From an uncultured Bacteroides sp. (GTDB taxonomy: Bacteria > Bacteroidota > Bacteroidia > Bacteroidales > Bacteroidaceae): 13,276 nt of DNA. Location of the stretch: NCBI GenBank assembly GCA_900555635.1, contig USLU01000106.1, positions 1 to 13,276 of the forward strand. The letters are read 5' to 3'. Shown one piece after another: positions 1 through 6,955 of the stretch; the stretch's first letter is position 1; every line of letters begins with the position of its first letter. The position numbers were made by a program, and so were the translations under genes. The notes under the pieces are model-generated. The model made no database searches. It worked only from the letters and a program-made list of their open reading frames with translations, and had not been told where the DNA came from.

Positions 1-105
1 CTCTTTTCATTGGAAGAATATAAATTAATCGCTGGTTCCATAAGCATTATTGTTTTATTTTGTTTGGTGTACCACTACTGCACGGCAGCAAATATAAACA
101 AATAA
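1..105 (+). CDS. 3' end of an unidentified upstream gene (partial)
   Basis: Frame 1 is open from the window edge to TAA at 103-105, giving the last 34 residues of a protein. They contain a hydrophobic run (about residues 9-25, LIAGSISIIVLFCLVYH) that could be a C-terminal membrane segment, followed by a short polar tail ending NINK. The 5' part is outside the window, so no family can be assigned. It runs in the same direction as mnmE, 73 bp upstream of the mnmE start. A chance open frame of this length is possible in AT-rich DNA, but the hydrophobic pattern and the stop just before a clear promoter favour a real gene end. Confidence 0.45.
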   Translation, partial: LFSLEEYKLIAGSISIIVLFCLVYHYCTAANINK

Positions 106-149
106 AACACAAGTTGTGCTCAATTTTCTGTTTTTTACTTAGAAACAAT

Positions 150-157
150 TATCTTTG
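150..157 (+). promoter_or_regulatory. -7 box of the mnmE promoter
   Basis: TATCTTTG matches the Bacteroides -7 consensus TAnnTTTG exactly and lies 21 bp before the mnmE ATG. No clean -33 TTTG is visible; only a T-rich run (about 131-136) sits at the right distance. It implies a very short leader. Confidence 0.5.
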
Positions 158-178
158 CTCATCCAAAACGAAAAAACA

Positions 179-1576
179 ATGATTCAAGATACTATCTGCG
201 CCATCGCTACCGCTCAAGGCGGTGCTATCGGAAGCATCCGTGTTTCTGGTCCGGAAGCTATTTCCATCACCGGCAGCATCTTCAAGCCAGCCAAAGCTGG
301 CAAATTATTGAGCGGACAAAAACCATATACTTTGACATTCGGGCGTATTTATGACGGAGACGAGATGATTGATGAAGTACTCGTCAGCCTTTTCCGTGCT
401 CCTCATTCGTATACGGGAGAAGACAGCACGGAAATCACGTGTCATGGTTCCACTTATATTCTTCAACAGGTAATGCAGTTGCTTATTAAGAACGGTTGCC
501 GCATGGCCCAGCCGGGAGAATATACGCAACGTGCTTTCCTCAATGGAAAGATGGATTTAAGTCAGGCAGAAGCCGTGGCGGACTTGATTGCTTCTTCATC
601 TGCTGCCACTCACCGATTGGCAATGAGCCAGATGCGGGGTGGATTCAGTAAAGAGCTGACAGATCTACGCAACAAGTTGTTAAATTTCACCTCCATGATC
701 GAATTGGAGTTGGATTTCAGTGAAGAGGATGTGGAATTTGCCGATCGTTCGGCATTAAGGAAACTGGCCGATGAAATTGAACAGGTCATTTCGCGGTTGG
801 CTCATTCATTTAGTGTCGGCAACGCCATTAAGAATGGTGTTCCCGTAGCTATCATCGGTGAAACAAATGCCGGAAAATCGACTTTACTGAATGTATTATT
901 GAATGAGGATAAAGCCATTGTCAGTGATATTCACGGGACAACACGTGATGTAATCGAAGATACTGTCAATATCGGAGGAATCACTTTCCGGTTCATTGAT
1001 ACCGCCGGAATCCGGGAAACCAATGACACGATTGAAAGTTTGGGTATTGAACGTACTTTTCAGAAGTTGGATCAGGCGGAGATTGTCCTTTGGATGGTAG
1101 ATGCTGTGAATGCCGCCTCTCAAATTGAACAGTTATCAGAGAAGATAATTCCACGTTGCGAAGGAAAACATTTGATTGTTGTATTCAATAAGGCTGATTT
1201 GATTGAAGGCAAACAGAAAGAGGATTTATTATCTTTACTAAAAGACTTCCCCAAAGAATCTACGGAATCTATTTTCATCTCGGCCAAACAACGGGAGAAT
1301 ACAAGTGAGCTACAAAAAATGCTTATTGATGCAGCACACTTGCCTACAGTGACACAGAATGATATTATTGTAACAAATGTAAGACATTACGAAGCTTTAA
1401 ATAAAGCTTTGGAAGCTATCCATAGAGTACAAAACGGACTTGATTCGCAGATTTCCGGGGATTTTCTTTCGCAAGATATACGTGAATGCATTTTCTTTAT
1501 TTCGGACATAGCGGGTGAGGTTACGAATGACATGGTACTTCAAAATATCTTTCAACATTTTTGTATCGGTAAGTAA
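179..1576 (+). CDS. mnmE: MnmE, tRNA modification GTPase
   Basis: Full-length MnmE (TrmE/ThdF), 465 aa from ATG 179; a TTG in frame at 155 lies inside the -7 box and is rejected as a start. MnmE with MnmG installs the cmnm5 group on U34 of certain tRNAs in the cytoplasm, using a tetrahydrofolate-derived one-carbon unit. Visible are the N-terminal tetrahydrofolate-binding domain (about 1-120), the helical domain, and an embedded G domain: P-loop GETNAGKS (227-234), GTTRD (253-257), DTAG (274-277), NKAD (337-340) and SAK (368-370). The C-terminal FCIGK (461-465) carries the invariant Cys needed for modification. The gene is intact although a mobile element seems to begin right after it, so insertion kept or restored the 3' end. 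It ends at TAA 1574-1576 and is followed by a strong terminator. Confidence 0.97.
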   Translation: MIQDTICAIATAQGGAIGSIRVSGPEAISITGSIFKPAKAGKLLSGQKPYTLTFGRIYDGDEMIDEVLVSLFRAPHSYTGEDSTEITCHGSTYILQQVMQLLIKNGCRMAQPGEYTQRAFLNGKMDLSQAEAVADLIASSSAATHRLAMSQMRGGFSKELTDLRNKLLNFTSMIELELDFSEEDVEFADRSALRKLADEIEQVISRLAHSFSVGNAIKNGVPVAIIGETNAGKSTLLNVLLNEDKAIVSDIHGTTRDVIEDTVNIGGITFRFIDTAGIRETNDTIESLGIERTFQKLDQAEIVLWMVDAVNAASQIEQLSEKIIPRCEGKHLIVVFNKADLIEGKQKEDLLSLLKDFPKESTESIFISAKQRENTSELQKMLIDAAHLPTVTQNDIIVTNVRHYEALNKALEAIHRVQNGLDSQISGDFLSQDIRECIFFISDIAGEVTNDMVLQNIFQHFCIGK

Positions 1577-1580
1577 TTGA
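1556..1580 (+). other. Candidate attachment site (attL core) at the mnmE 3' end
   Basis: The last codons of mnmE, TTTTGTATCGGTAAGTAA (1559-1576), encode the universally conserved FCIGK-stop. Gene content changes here from housekeeping to integrase and mobile-element genes. In Enterobacteria the island SGI1 uses the 3' end of the same gene as its attachment site, so this position is a known hotspot. The matching right copy is not in the window, so the core length and exact crossover are unknown; this is inference from context. Confidence 0.4.
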
Positions 1581-1618
1581 TTATCAGTAACTTAGGCTAC
1601 TTAGTTGTAACCATTAAT

Positions 1619-1649
1619 AACCTCCTCATTTTGAGGGGGTTTTCTTTTT
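1619..1649 (+). terminator. Rho-independent terminator after mnmE
   Basis: A 10-bp stem (1619-1628 pairs with 1632-1641, one G-T wobble) with a TTT loop is followed by a T-rich run (TTTTCTTTTT). It is placed 43 bp after the mnmE stop and would also shield the element from mnmE transcription. Confidence 0.8.
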
Positions 1650-1769
1650 AACACTTACCAGTTGATATTTGTTGGTATCAATTATTCCATATACTTTTGG
1701 CTCAAATTTCATTCCTGCCCCTCAAAAACGAGCAACAGTTGATACAAATTTGTAAGAGATGATACAACG

Positions 1770-1860
1770 TGAGACGCTGTGAGAATCACAACTCTACGCC
1801 ACTCGTCTATTATGGGTACAATCGTGAGACGCTGTGAGACGCTATGAGACGCTATGAGAC
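1770..1860 (+). repeat. TGAGAC iterons, 10-bp period
   Basis: The unit TGAGACGCTR is tandemly repeated with TGAGAC at 1825, 1835, 1845 and 1855. An earlier pair lies at 1770 (TGAGAC) and 1780 (TGAGA), also 10 bp apart. A period near one helical turn puts all copies on one DNA face. The array ends 29 bp before the start of the multi-HTH gene, so it is a candidate binding array for that protein or for the integrase. Confidence 0.7.
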
Positions 1861-1889
1861 AAAAGTGTAGACTTAAATAGATACCTCAT

Positions 1890-3422
1890 ATGAACATCAT
1901 CAAGCATTGTAAGTGTTGTGGAGTTCAGTTCGTTGCGCATAGAATGGCAACGCTGTACTGTTCCAAAGCATGCAACGCAAAGGCAACAAGAGTTCGTAAA
2001 AAAAAGAACCTTGAGAAAGAGTATCAGGAGCTCCAAGATGACATAGAACTGTCACAGGAGACAACTGCTGCTCCTGCCGAATTTCTAAGCCCTTCTCAAG
2101 CAGCAATACTGCTTGGGGTTAGTCGTGCTACCATATATAGGTATGCACTTGCCGGGACTATCAAAGCTGTTCAATTTAGAGGTTTGACTATTATTAGAAA
2201 GTCTGATATCGAGAAGGCTTTTGACAATGCTCCTGATTATAAGAAACGTCCATCGTTTAGCAAGAAGAAAGAAGATTCAGAATACTACACTACCAGTGAA
2301 ATCTCAGAGAAATATCATATTAGGCGCAAGGCTATTTTAGCTCGTTGTGAACGTTTCAACATTCCTAAGGTCTATGAAGGACGTAATACCTTCTTTAAGA
2401 AGGCTTACGTTGATGCTCATTTTGCTGAGTTGATTGAAGAAATCGACTTGGCCAACTATTACACCACCCAGCAGATCATGGAGAAATTCAATATGTCGAA
2501 GCCCAATGTCCTTACCTTCGTCTATAGGAATAACATCCCTCGCATTAATCGTGGAAAATTGGTTTATTACTCTAAAGTCCATATCGACAATTATAAGCGA
2601 AAAGGTGAAGATGTAGATGCTAACTGGTACAGTTACGATGAAATAAAAGAAATGTACGGTCTCAGCATGGACCAAATAAGTTATCATATACGTCATGAGA
2701 ATATAAAGACGGAGAAGCGTGGAAAGTTCACCATGATATTCAGATCTGAGTTTGATGAGATTGTAATCAAAGGAAAGTTCGCAAACGTAGAACGAGACCC
2801 TGAGACAGGAAGGTTCAATTTTGAGAACAAGCCAAAACTTATCCCCCGAACCAAAACTGATAAAGCCAAAGTTCCAGATACACCTGATGGGTATTTCTCA
2901 ACAGAAGACATAAGTAAGAAATACTCCATAAACGTCAGACATGTGCAGAAAATAACCAGAGAAGCAAGAATCCCCAAAATATCATTGGGAGGATTCAACT
3001 TCTTTGAGATACCCAGTGCCCTTGCTCTTTTTGGGGCTACACAGCTTCAAGATGGAGTAAAAGAATGGATTACTCCAGAGGAAATGGAAAAACAATATGA
3101 CATGACCCCGGTAGCCCGGCGTTCATTCACCCATCGACACAACATACCTTCAAAAGTAGAGTTCGGTAAGATATTCTATTCAAAGACGCACATAGACAAG
3201 GTGAAGCATTTGGACTTCAAAGGTAAGGAGAACTACTATTCAGTTCAAGAAGTAATGGATAAATACGGTTTGAGCAAAGATATGGTATTCTACTACTCTA
3301 ACAAGAAGAAAGTTACAAAAGCGAGATGTGGTCTGCAAGTATATCTGCTAAAATCAGAAATAGACCAATTTATGGTTGAAAGAGCCACTAAAGACGAAAT
3401 GCCACCACTTAATGAGACTTAA
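1890..3422 (+). CDS. Protein with N-terminal Cys cluster and seven tandem excisionase-like HTH repeats
   Basis: 510 aa from ATG 1890. Residues 6-34 hold a CxxC...CxxxC cluster (C7, C10, C24, C28, extra C9) that could bind zinc, then a basic, charged segment. Residues 64-112 form a canonical excisionase/MerR-type HTH (LSPSQAAILLGVSRATIYRY, then a strand region and SDIEKAF). Six more copies of the same pattern follow at about 131-179, 189-236, 245-293, 334-382, 392-438 and 448-497. Each starts with [YW][YFI][ST]..EI..KY.[IML] and ends with a wing such as GKxxYYSKxHID. The linker 294-333 is longer and basic. Seven DNA-binding units in one chain suggest binding to an extended or repeated site. 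It lies directly upstream of the integrase (87 bp), so a role as recombination directionality factor or regulator is likely but inferred. No enzyme motif is seen. Confidence 0.8.
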   Translation: MNIIKHCKCCGVQFVAHRMATLYCSKACNAKATRVRKKKNLEKEYQELQDDIELSQETTAAPAEFLSPSQAAILLGVSRATIYRYALAGTIKAVQFRGLTIIRKSDIEKAFDNAPDYKKRPSFSKKKEDSEYYTTSEISEKYHIRRKAILARCERFNIPKVYEGRNTFFKKAYVDAHFAELIEEIDLANYYTTQQIMEKFNMSKPNVLTFVYRNNIPRINRGKLVYYSKVHIDNYKRKGEDVDANWYSYDEIKEMYGLSMDQISYHIRHENIKTEKRGKFTMIFRSEFDEIVIKGKFANVERDPETGRFNFENKPKLIPRTKTDKAKVPDTPDGYFSTEDISKKYSINVRHVQKITREARIPKISLGGFNFFEIPSALALFGATQLQDGVKEWITPEEMEKQYDMTPVARRSFTHRHNIPSKVEFGKIFYSKTHIDKVKHLDFKGKENYYSVQEVMDKYGLSKDMVFYYSNKKKVTKARCGLQVYLLKSEIDQFMVERATKDEMPPLNET

Positions 3423-3509
3423 TCGTAAAATGATTTCCTTGCGTGATAGTCAGTATAGTATCATTTCGGACTTTTGCACCCTAAATTAATAATTCATAAA
3501 CAAAATATT

Positions 3510-4634
3510 ATGCAGTATTGTAAGACAGTAACACTAAGACAACGACCGAGGCGCAACGGCACGCTATCTCTGTTCCTTGAGTTTTATCCGGGATACAGAG
3601 ACCCAAAGACGATGGAATTGATTCGTCGTCGTTCGTTAGGCATTTATATTTATGCCGAACCTAAAGACCAGCTCCAAAAAGACTACAATGCCATTATGTT
3701 GGAAAAGGCCGAAGCTATCAGATGCAATATCTTTACTGAGATTATAAATGAAAAATATAATTTCTTTAGTAAAGGTCGTACTAAAGAAAGCTTCTTAGAT
3801 TACTTTGATGATTTATCAAAGACAAAGCACGCTAAATGGCTTTCGTCATATAAGCACTTCGAGAAGTTTTCTCATGGCAAATGTAGTTTTGATGAATTAA
3901 GTGTTGAATTCTGCCGAAAATTCATGGAATACCTCATGGATGCGAAAAGCTTATCTACAGGCAAACCACTTAATCGCAATTCTGCTGCCGATTACTGGAT
4001 AATCTTCAGGAACGCACTCAATCTTGCTTATAGAGATAGACGCATCAATGAAAAGATTGTCGATTTCTTGGACTATATAAAGTGGGTTCCAACAGTAAAG
4101 GAAAGTTTGACAATTGAAGAAGTGCGAAGTCTTTATCACACACCATGCCCCATCCCCATAATGAAGAAAGCCGTTATTTTCTCTTGTCTTACAGGATTAA
4201 GGCGAAGCGATATCATCAATCTAAGATGGGAGAATGTTAGAAAATACGCTGATGGTGGCAGATACATACAATTCATCTGTCAGAAAACGAATGTACAAAC
4301 CACGGTACCTATAAGTGATGAAGCTTATCAGTTAATTCTACCTGAAACAAATTATAGAGTATTTGAGGGGTTCACTAAAGAAATGAGTAACAAAGATATG
4401 CGAGTATGGTTAAAGGAATCAGGTATTACTAAGCACATTACTTTTCACTGTTTCCGCCATACCTATGCTTCATTACAGATGGAGTTAGGTACAGATATTT
4501 ATACTGTGCAACATTTGCTGGCACATAAGAACGTTTCAACTACCCAGATATATGTAGCCCATGCATCTCCAAAAACAAGAGAGGCAGCCAATAAAATACG
4601 TTTGAATTCAGATGAAGATAATGAAAAAGAGTAA
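3510..4634 (+). CDS. Tyrosine recombinase / integrase
   Basis: 374 aa from ATG 3510. An in-frame TTG at 3474 would add 12 residues but lies within a possible -7-like box (GACTTTTG, 3469-3476); ATG 3510 has the usual A/T-rich leader and gives the usual N-terminus of Bacteroides integrases. Residues 1-75 resemble the arm-binding domain (LRQRPRRNGTLSLFLEFYPG), about 90-190 the core-binding SAM-like domain, and 200-360 the catalytic domain. All catalytic residues are present: R231 (TGLRRSD), K259, H313 and R316 (HCFRH), H339 (LLAHKN) and the nucleophile Y348 (QIYV). It should catalyse integration and excision of this element, presumably at the mnmE 3' end. Its last 234 coding bases plus 72 bp downstream are repeated at 6722-7027. 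Confidence 0.93.
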   Translation: MQYCKTVTLRQRPRRNGTLSLFLEFYPGYRDPKTMELIRRRSLGIYIYAEPKDQLQKDYNAIMLEKAEAIRCNIFTEIINEKYNFFSKGRTKESFLDYFDDLSKTKHAKWLSSYKHFEKFSHGKCSFDELSVEFCRKFMEYLMDAKSLSTGKPLNRNSAADYWIIFRNALNLAYRDRRINEKIVDFLDYIKWVPTVKESLTIEEVRSLYHTPCPIPIMKKAVIFSCLTGLRRSDIINLRWENVRKYADGGRYIQFICQKTNVQTTVPISDEAYQLILPETNYRVFEGFTKEMSNKDMRVWLKESGITKHITFHCFRHTYASLQMELGTDIYTVQHLLAHKNVSTTQIYVAHASPKTREAANKIRLNSDEDNEKE

Positions 4635-4706
4635 TTACCACCCTTACTGATACTTGCATTTAAGTTAATCCTGTATCACCTAAATCAGCATTAAATCATT
4701 GTAGAC
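4401..4706 (+). repeat. Direct repeat, copy 1 (integrase 3' end)
   Basis: 306 bp covering the last 78 codons of the integrase and 72 bp after it. It aligns without gaps to 6722-7027 with about 20 mismatches counted by eye (roughly 93% identity). Both ends are sharp: similarity stops before CGAGTATGG and after GTAGAC. Confidence 0.9.
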
Positions 4707-4745
4707 TGTAAGTACTAAATAAAATTTTCAATTAGTACTTACAGT
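4705..4745 (+). repeat. 14-bp perfect inverted repeat at the repeat breakpoint
   Basis: ACTGTAAGTACTAA (4705-4718) and TTAGTACTTACAGT (4732-4745) pair perfectly around a 13-nt loop. The hairpin begins exactly where the two integrase 3'-end copies stop matching (4706/7027). It could be a terminator for the integrase, but it has no T tract on the + strand, or it could be a scar or end of an inserted cassette. Confidence 0.65.
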
Positions 4746-5018
4746 TCTTAATGCTTAGAGATTAAAACAATGTGATATAACGAAAGAGACTCTCATCATT
4801 CCTCTTTATATATTATTCGAAATCCATTTTTATTGCACTTATTACAAAAAGCCTATGAAGTTACAGACTTTTTGCCGTGAAGCCATGGAATGTTTTCACT
4901 CAAAACTACAAAAAAACCCTTATTTCCGCTCTTATCCGACAAAATTACCCCAATATACAATTCTTATCCGACAAAAATACCTACCTTTGCATTGAAAATT
5001 TACAGATAAAAGAAAATT
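4746..5018 (+). promoter_or_regulatory. Leader region of the Fic gene
   Basis: 273 bp without a convincing gene. The first 180 bp show no recognisable signal. The last 90 bp carry the paired 16-bp repeats and the -7 box described separately. A 46-codon open frame at 4855-4995 crosses the operator repeats and promoter and is not accepted. Confidence 0.5.
4931..4989 (+). promoter_or_regulatory. Promoter and paired direct-repeat operator of the Fic gene
   Basis: CTTATCCGACAAAATT (4931-4946) recurs as CTTATCCGACAAAAAT (4963-4978), exactly 32 bp (three helical turns) apart. The second copy lies immediately before an exact -7 box TACCTTTG (4982-4989), so a bound protein would cover the promoter. 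The Fic start follows 29 bp later. The N-terminal AbiEi-like winged helix of the Fic protein is the obvious candidate ligand, since AbiEi antitoxins repress their own promoters by binding repeats; this link is inference. Confidence 0.7.
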
Positions 5019-6494
5019 ATGGCAAAAAATAAAAGTTTGGCTAATGTGATGGAGATTGTTATGGCAACATCTGATAAGTCCTTGTCTCAACAAAGAACAT
5101 CGATGATAAAGAAAGGTCTTCTTCGAAAGATAGCTCCTAAGATTTATACAACAAATCTTGAAGATGAGCCTGATGTAATCATCCGTAGAAATGTCTTTTA
5201 TATAATTGGGCAACTCTATCCTCAAGCTGTAATTAGTCATCGTTCTGCTTATGAACTCAAACCAACTGCTGATGGTGATATTTATCTGACCTATTCCTAT
5301 TCAAAAAATATATCATTGCCAGGATTGAAAATTCACCTAATGGAAGGTCCAAAAGGAACAGAACATGATATGCCATTCATTGAGAATCTGTATATATCAA
5401 GTTTAGAAAGACGTACTTTGGAAAATCTTCAAAAAGGACGTGCGAGAGGAAATTCATCAAAATGTCTCCCTCGAACGAGCATTGAGGAGTTTCTTGAACG
5501 TATGCTTCAAGTTAATGGCGAAAGCGGTCTAAATGCTTTTCGAGATAAGGCTAGAGTTGTATCTAAGGAGCTAAAAATGGAGGAAGAGTTTGAAATACTG
5601 AATCAAATTATTGGTGCAATACTTTCAACAAAACCTTCTAAAATACTCACATCTGCAAGTGCTCAAGCTAGAGCACAGGGGGAACCTTACGACAGTGAAC
5701 GTGTTAGATTATTTGGAGTTCTATTCGAAGCCTTACACAATACCCCTCTGCCATTAATTGATGAACCGAATGTTGAAAATGCAGCTTTCAGAAATTTCGC
5801 TTTCTTTGAGAGTTACTTTTCCAATTATATAGAAGGAACGGAATTTGAAATAGAAGAAGCTCGCACAATTATTGAGACCGGACAAGCTTTGCCCGCTCGT
5901 AATGCCGACTCTCATGATGTTTTAGGTACTTTTCAATTAGTAGCGAGTCGTCGTGAAATGAGACGGACTCCTTCTTCGAGTGAAGAATTGATAGAGTTGT
6001 TACAAGACCGACATCGAATATTAATGGCTGCTCGTCCAGATAGGAATCCCGGCATGTTCAAGATGCAAAATAATCATGCCGGTGACACGCATTTCGTGGA
6101 TTGTACTTTGGTGAGGGGAACGCTTCGAAAGGGTTATGAGTTTTATCAGGCTATTGAACATCCATTCGCAAAAGCACTTTTTATGATGTTTATGATAAGT
6201 GAAGTACATCCATTTAATGATGGAAATGGTCGTATTTCAAGAATCATGATGAATTCAGAACTTGTAGCAGCTGACCAATCGAAGATTATCATACCGACTG
6301 TTTTTCGAGATGACTATCTCAATGCATTACGTAGACTAACACGAAAAGGAGATCCGTCCGTTGTAATTAGAGCATTATCAAGAGTGAGACAATTCAGCGC
6401 AAATATTACCGGCGATGATTTTGAGATTTCTCGTAAATATCTTGAGAGCTGCAATGCATTTAAGGATGGCGATGGCTACATTTTAAGATTTTAA
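5019..6494 (+). CDS. Fic-domain AMPylase-type protein fused to an AbiEi-like regulatory module
   Basis: 491 aa from ATG 5019, 30 bp after the -7 box. The C-terminal half is a Fic domain: motif HPFNDGNGR (H397-R405) with catalytic H397 and phosphate-binding residues complete, and a preceding flap region (about 345-368). Fic enzymes usually transfer AMP from ATP to a hydroxyl of a target protein. SNYIEG (268-273) matches the [S/T]xxxE[G/N] inhibitory helix, and its place before the Fic core makes this a class II, self-inhibited Fic. Residues 1-110 (SLSQQRTSMIKKGLLRKIAPKIY, then VISHRSAYEL) read like the winged helix of AbiEi-type IV antitoxins, and 120-240 may be the AbiEi C-terminal domain; this assignment is by pattern only. 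No separate AbiEii toxin is next to it. Flanking integrase 3'-end copies mark it as cargo. It may be a toxin, defence protein or regulator. Confidence 0.85.
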   Translation: MAKNKSLANVMEIVMATSDKSLSQQRTSMIKKGLLRKIAPKIYTTNLEDEPDVIIRRNVFYIIGQLYPQAVISHRSAYELKPTADGDIYLTYSYSKNISLPGLKIHLMEGPKGTEHDMPFIENLYISSLERRTLENLQKGRARGNSSKCLPRTSIEEFLERMLQVNGESGLNAFRDKARVVSKELKMEEEFEILNQIIGAILSTKPSKILTSASAQARAQGEPYDSERVRLFGVLFEALHNTPLPLIDEPNVENAAFRNFAFFESYFSNYIEGTEFEIEEARTIIETGQALPARNADSHDVLGTFQLVASRREMRRTPSSSEELIELLQDRHRILMAARPDRNPGMFKMQNNHAGDTHFVDCTLVRGTLRKGYEFYQAIEHPFAKALFMMFMISEVHPFNDGNGRISRIMMNSELVAADQSKIIIPTVFRDDYLNALRRLTRKGDPSVVIRALSRVRQFSANITGDDFEISRKYLESCNAFKDGDGYILRF

Positions 6495-6511
6495 TTCAAC
6501 CAGCTAATATG

Positions 6512-6548
6512 AAGCGGAACCAGGAAATTCTTGGTTCCGCTTTCCTTA
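6512..6548 (+). terminator. Terminator after the Fic gene
   Basis: A perfect 11-bp stem (AAGCGGAACCA 6512-6522, TGGTTCCGCTT 6532-6542) with a 9-nt loop lies 17 bp after the stop and is followed by TCCTTA. The T tract is poor, so efficiency is uncertain, but stem and place fit a terminator. Confidence 0.7.
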
Positions 6549-6592
6549 TCCTACAAAATTGGACACAAATACCATTCTTAACCTACAAATTT
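6545..6592 (+). repeat. Diverged copy of the Fic operator pair downstream of the gene
   Basis: CTTATCCTACAAAATT (6545-6560) and CTTAACCTACAAATTT (6577-6592) repeat the operator motif seen before the Fic gene, again exactly 32 bp apart. Similarity continues without gaps past the second copy through a position equivalent to the -7 box, which has decayed (CATATTGG for TACCTTTG), to a shared GAAAA at about 6609-6613. No gene with an AbiEi or Fic domain follows, so it is either a relic promoter or a second regulator site. Confidence 0.7.
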
Positions 6593-6721
6593 ACCCATAT
6601 TGGCTTCGAAAAGAAAATTTAACCGACTTTTTTCCCTTGTTGAAAAGTAGATTGCATGGTAGTAATCTGAACCATTGACATTCATTCCATTGCCGATGTA
6701 CAGTATCATTTGTTCAAAATA

Positions 6722-6955
6722 CGAATATGGTTAAAGGAATCTGGTATTACTAAGCACATTACTTTTCATTTTTCCCGCCATACCTATGCTTCATTACAGA
6801 TGGAGTTAGGTGCAGATATTTATACTGTGCAACACTTGCTGGCACATAAGAATGTTTCAACCATACAGATATATGTAGCCCATGCATCTCCAAAAACAAG
6901 AGAAGCAGCCAATAAAATACGTTTGAGTTCAGACGAAGATAATGAAAAAGAGTAA
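6722..6955 (+). pseudogene. Integrase C-terminal fragment
   Basis: Encodes the last 77 residues of a tyrosine recombinase almost identical to the intact integrase: HFSRH (for HCFRH), LLAHKN and the tyrosine in QIYV are present, but the arm-binding and core-binding domains and the first catalytic Arg and Lys are missing. The only upstream in-frame start is a TTG at 6710 in unrelated sequence, with no promoter recognised. It ends at the same DEDNEKE as the intact enzyme. A product would hold the nucleophile without the rest of the active site and would not be active alone. It is best read as the right-hand scar of a cargo insertion. Confidence 0.85.

Larger units (their letters stand above)
1577..1889 (+). 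promoter_or_regulatory. Non-coding control region at the left end of the element
   Basis: The 313 bp between mnmE and the multi-HTH gene hold no convincing gene. They hold the terminator (1619-1649), an inverted pair TTGATA/TATCAA (1662-1667, 1676-1681), a second AGTTGATA (1737-1744, also at 1660-1667), two GATACAA copies exactly 20 bp apart (1741-1747, 1761-1767), a perfect 12-bp palindrome TACAAATTTGTA (1743-1754), and TGAGAC iterons (separate entry). Short repeats of this kind near an element end are typical of arm-type recombinase or excisionase sites and regulator sites; which protein binds is not shown by the sequence. No good TAnnTTTG promoter was seen before ATG 1890. Confidence 0.5.

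Noticed and set aside
1770..1860. CRISPR array
   Set aside because: The units are only 10 bp and contiguous, without spacers, and no cas gene is present.
2337..2998. Minus-strand open frames opposite the multi-HTH gene
   Set aside because: The + strand protein has clear repeated domains through this region; the antisense frames show no domain.
4855..4995. 46-codon open frame upstream of the Fic gene
   Set aside because: It runs straight through both operator repeats and the -7 box, has no promoter of its own, and its residues are explained by the DNA repeats.
6710..6721. TTG start for the integrase fragment as a real gene
   Set aside because: The TTG is in unrelated sequence with no leader or promoter signal; the fragment lacks two catalytic residues and the DNA-binding domains.
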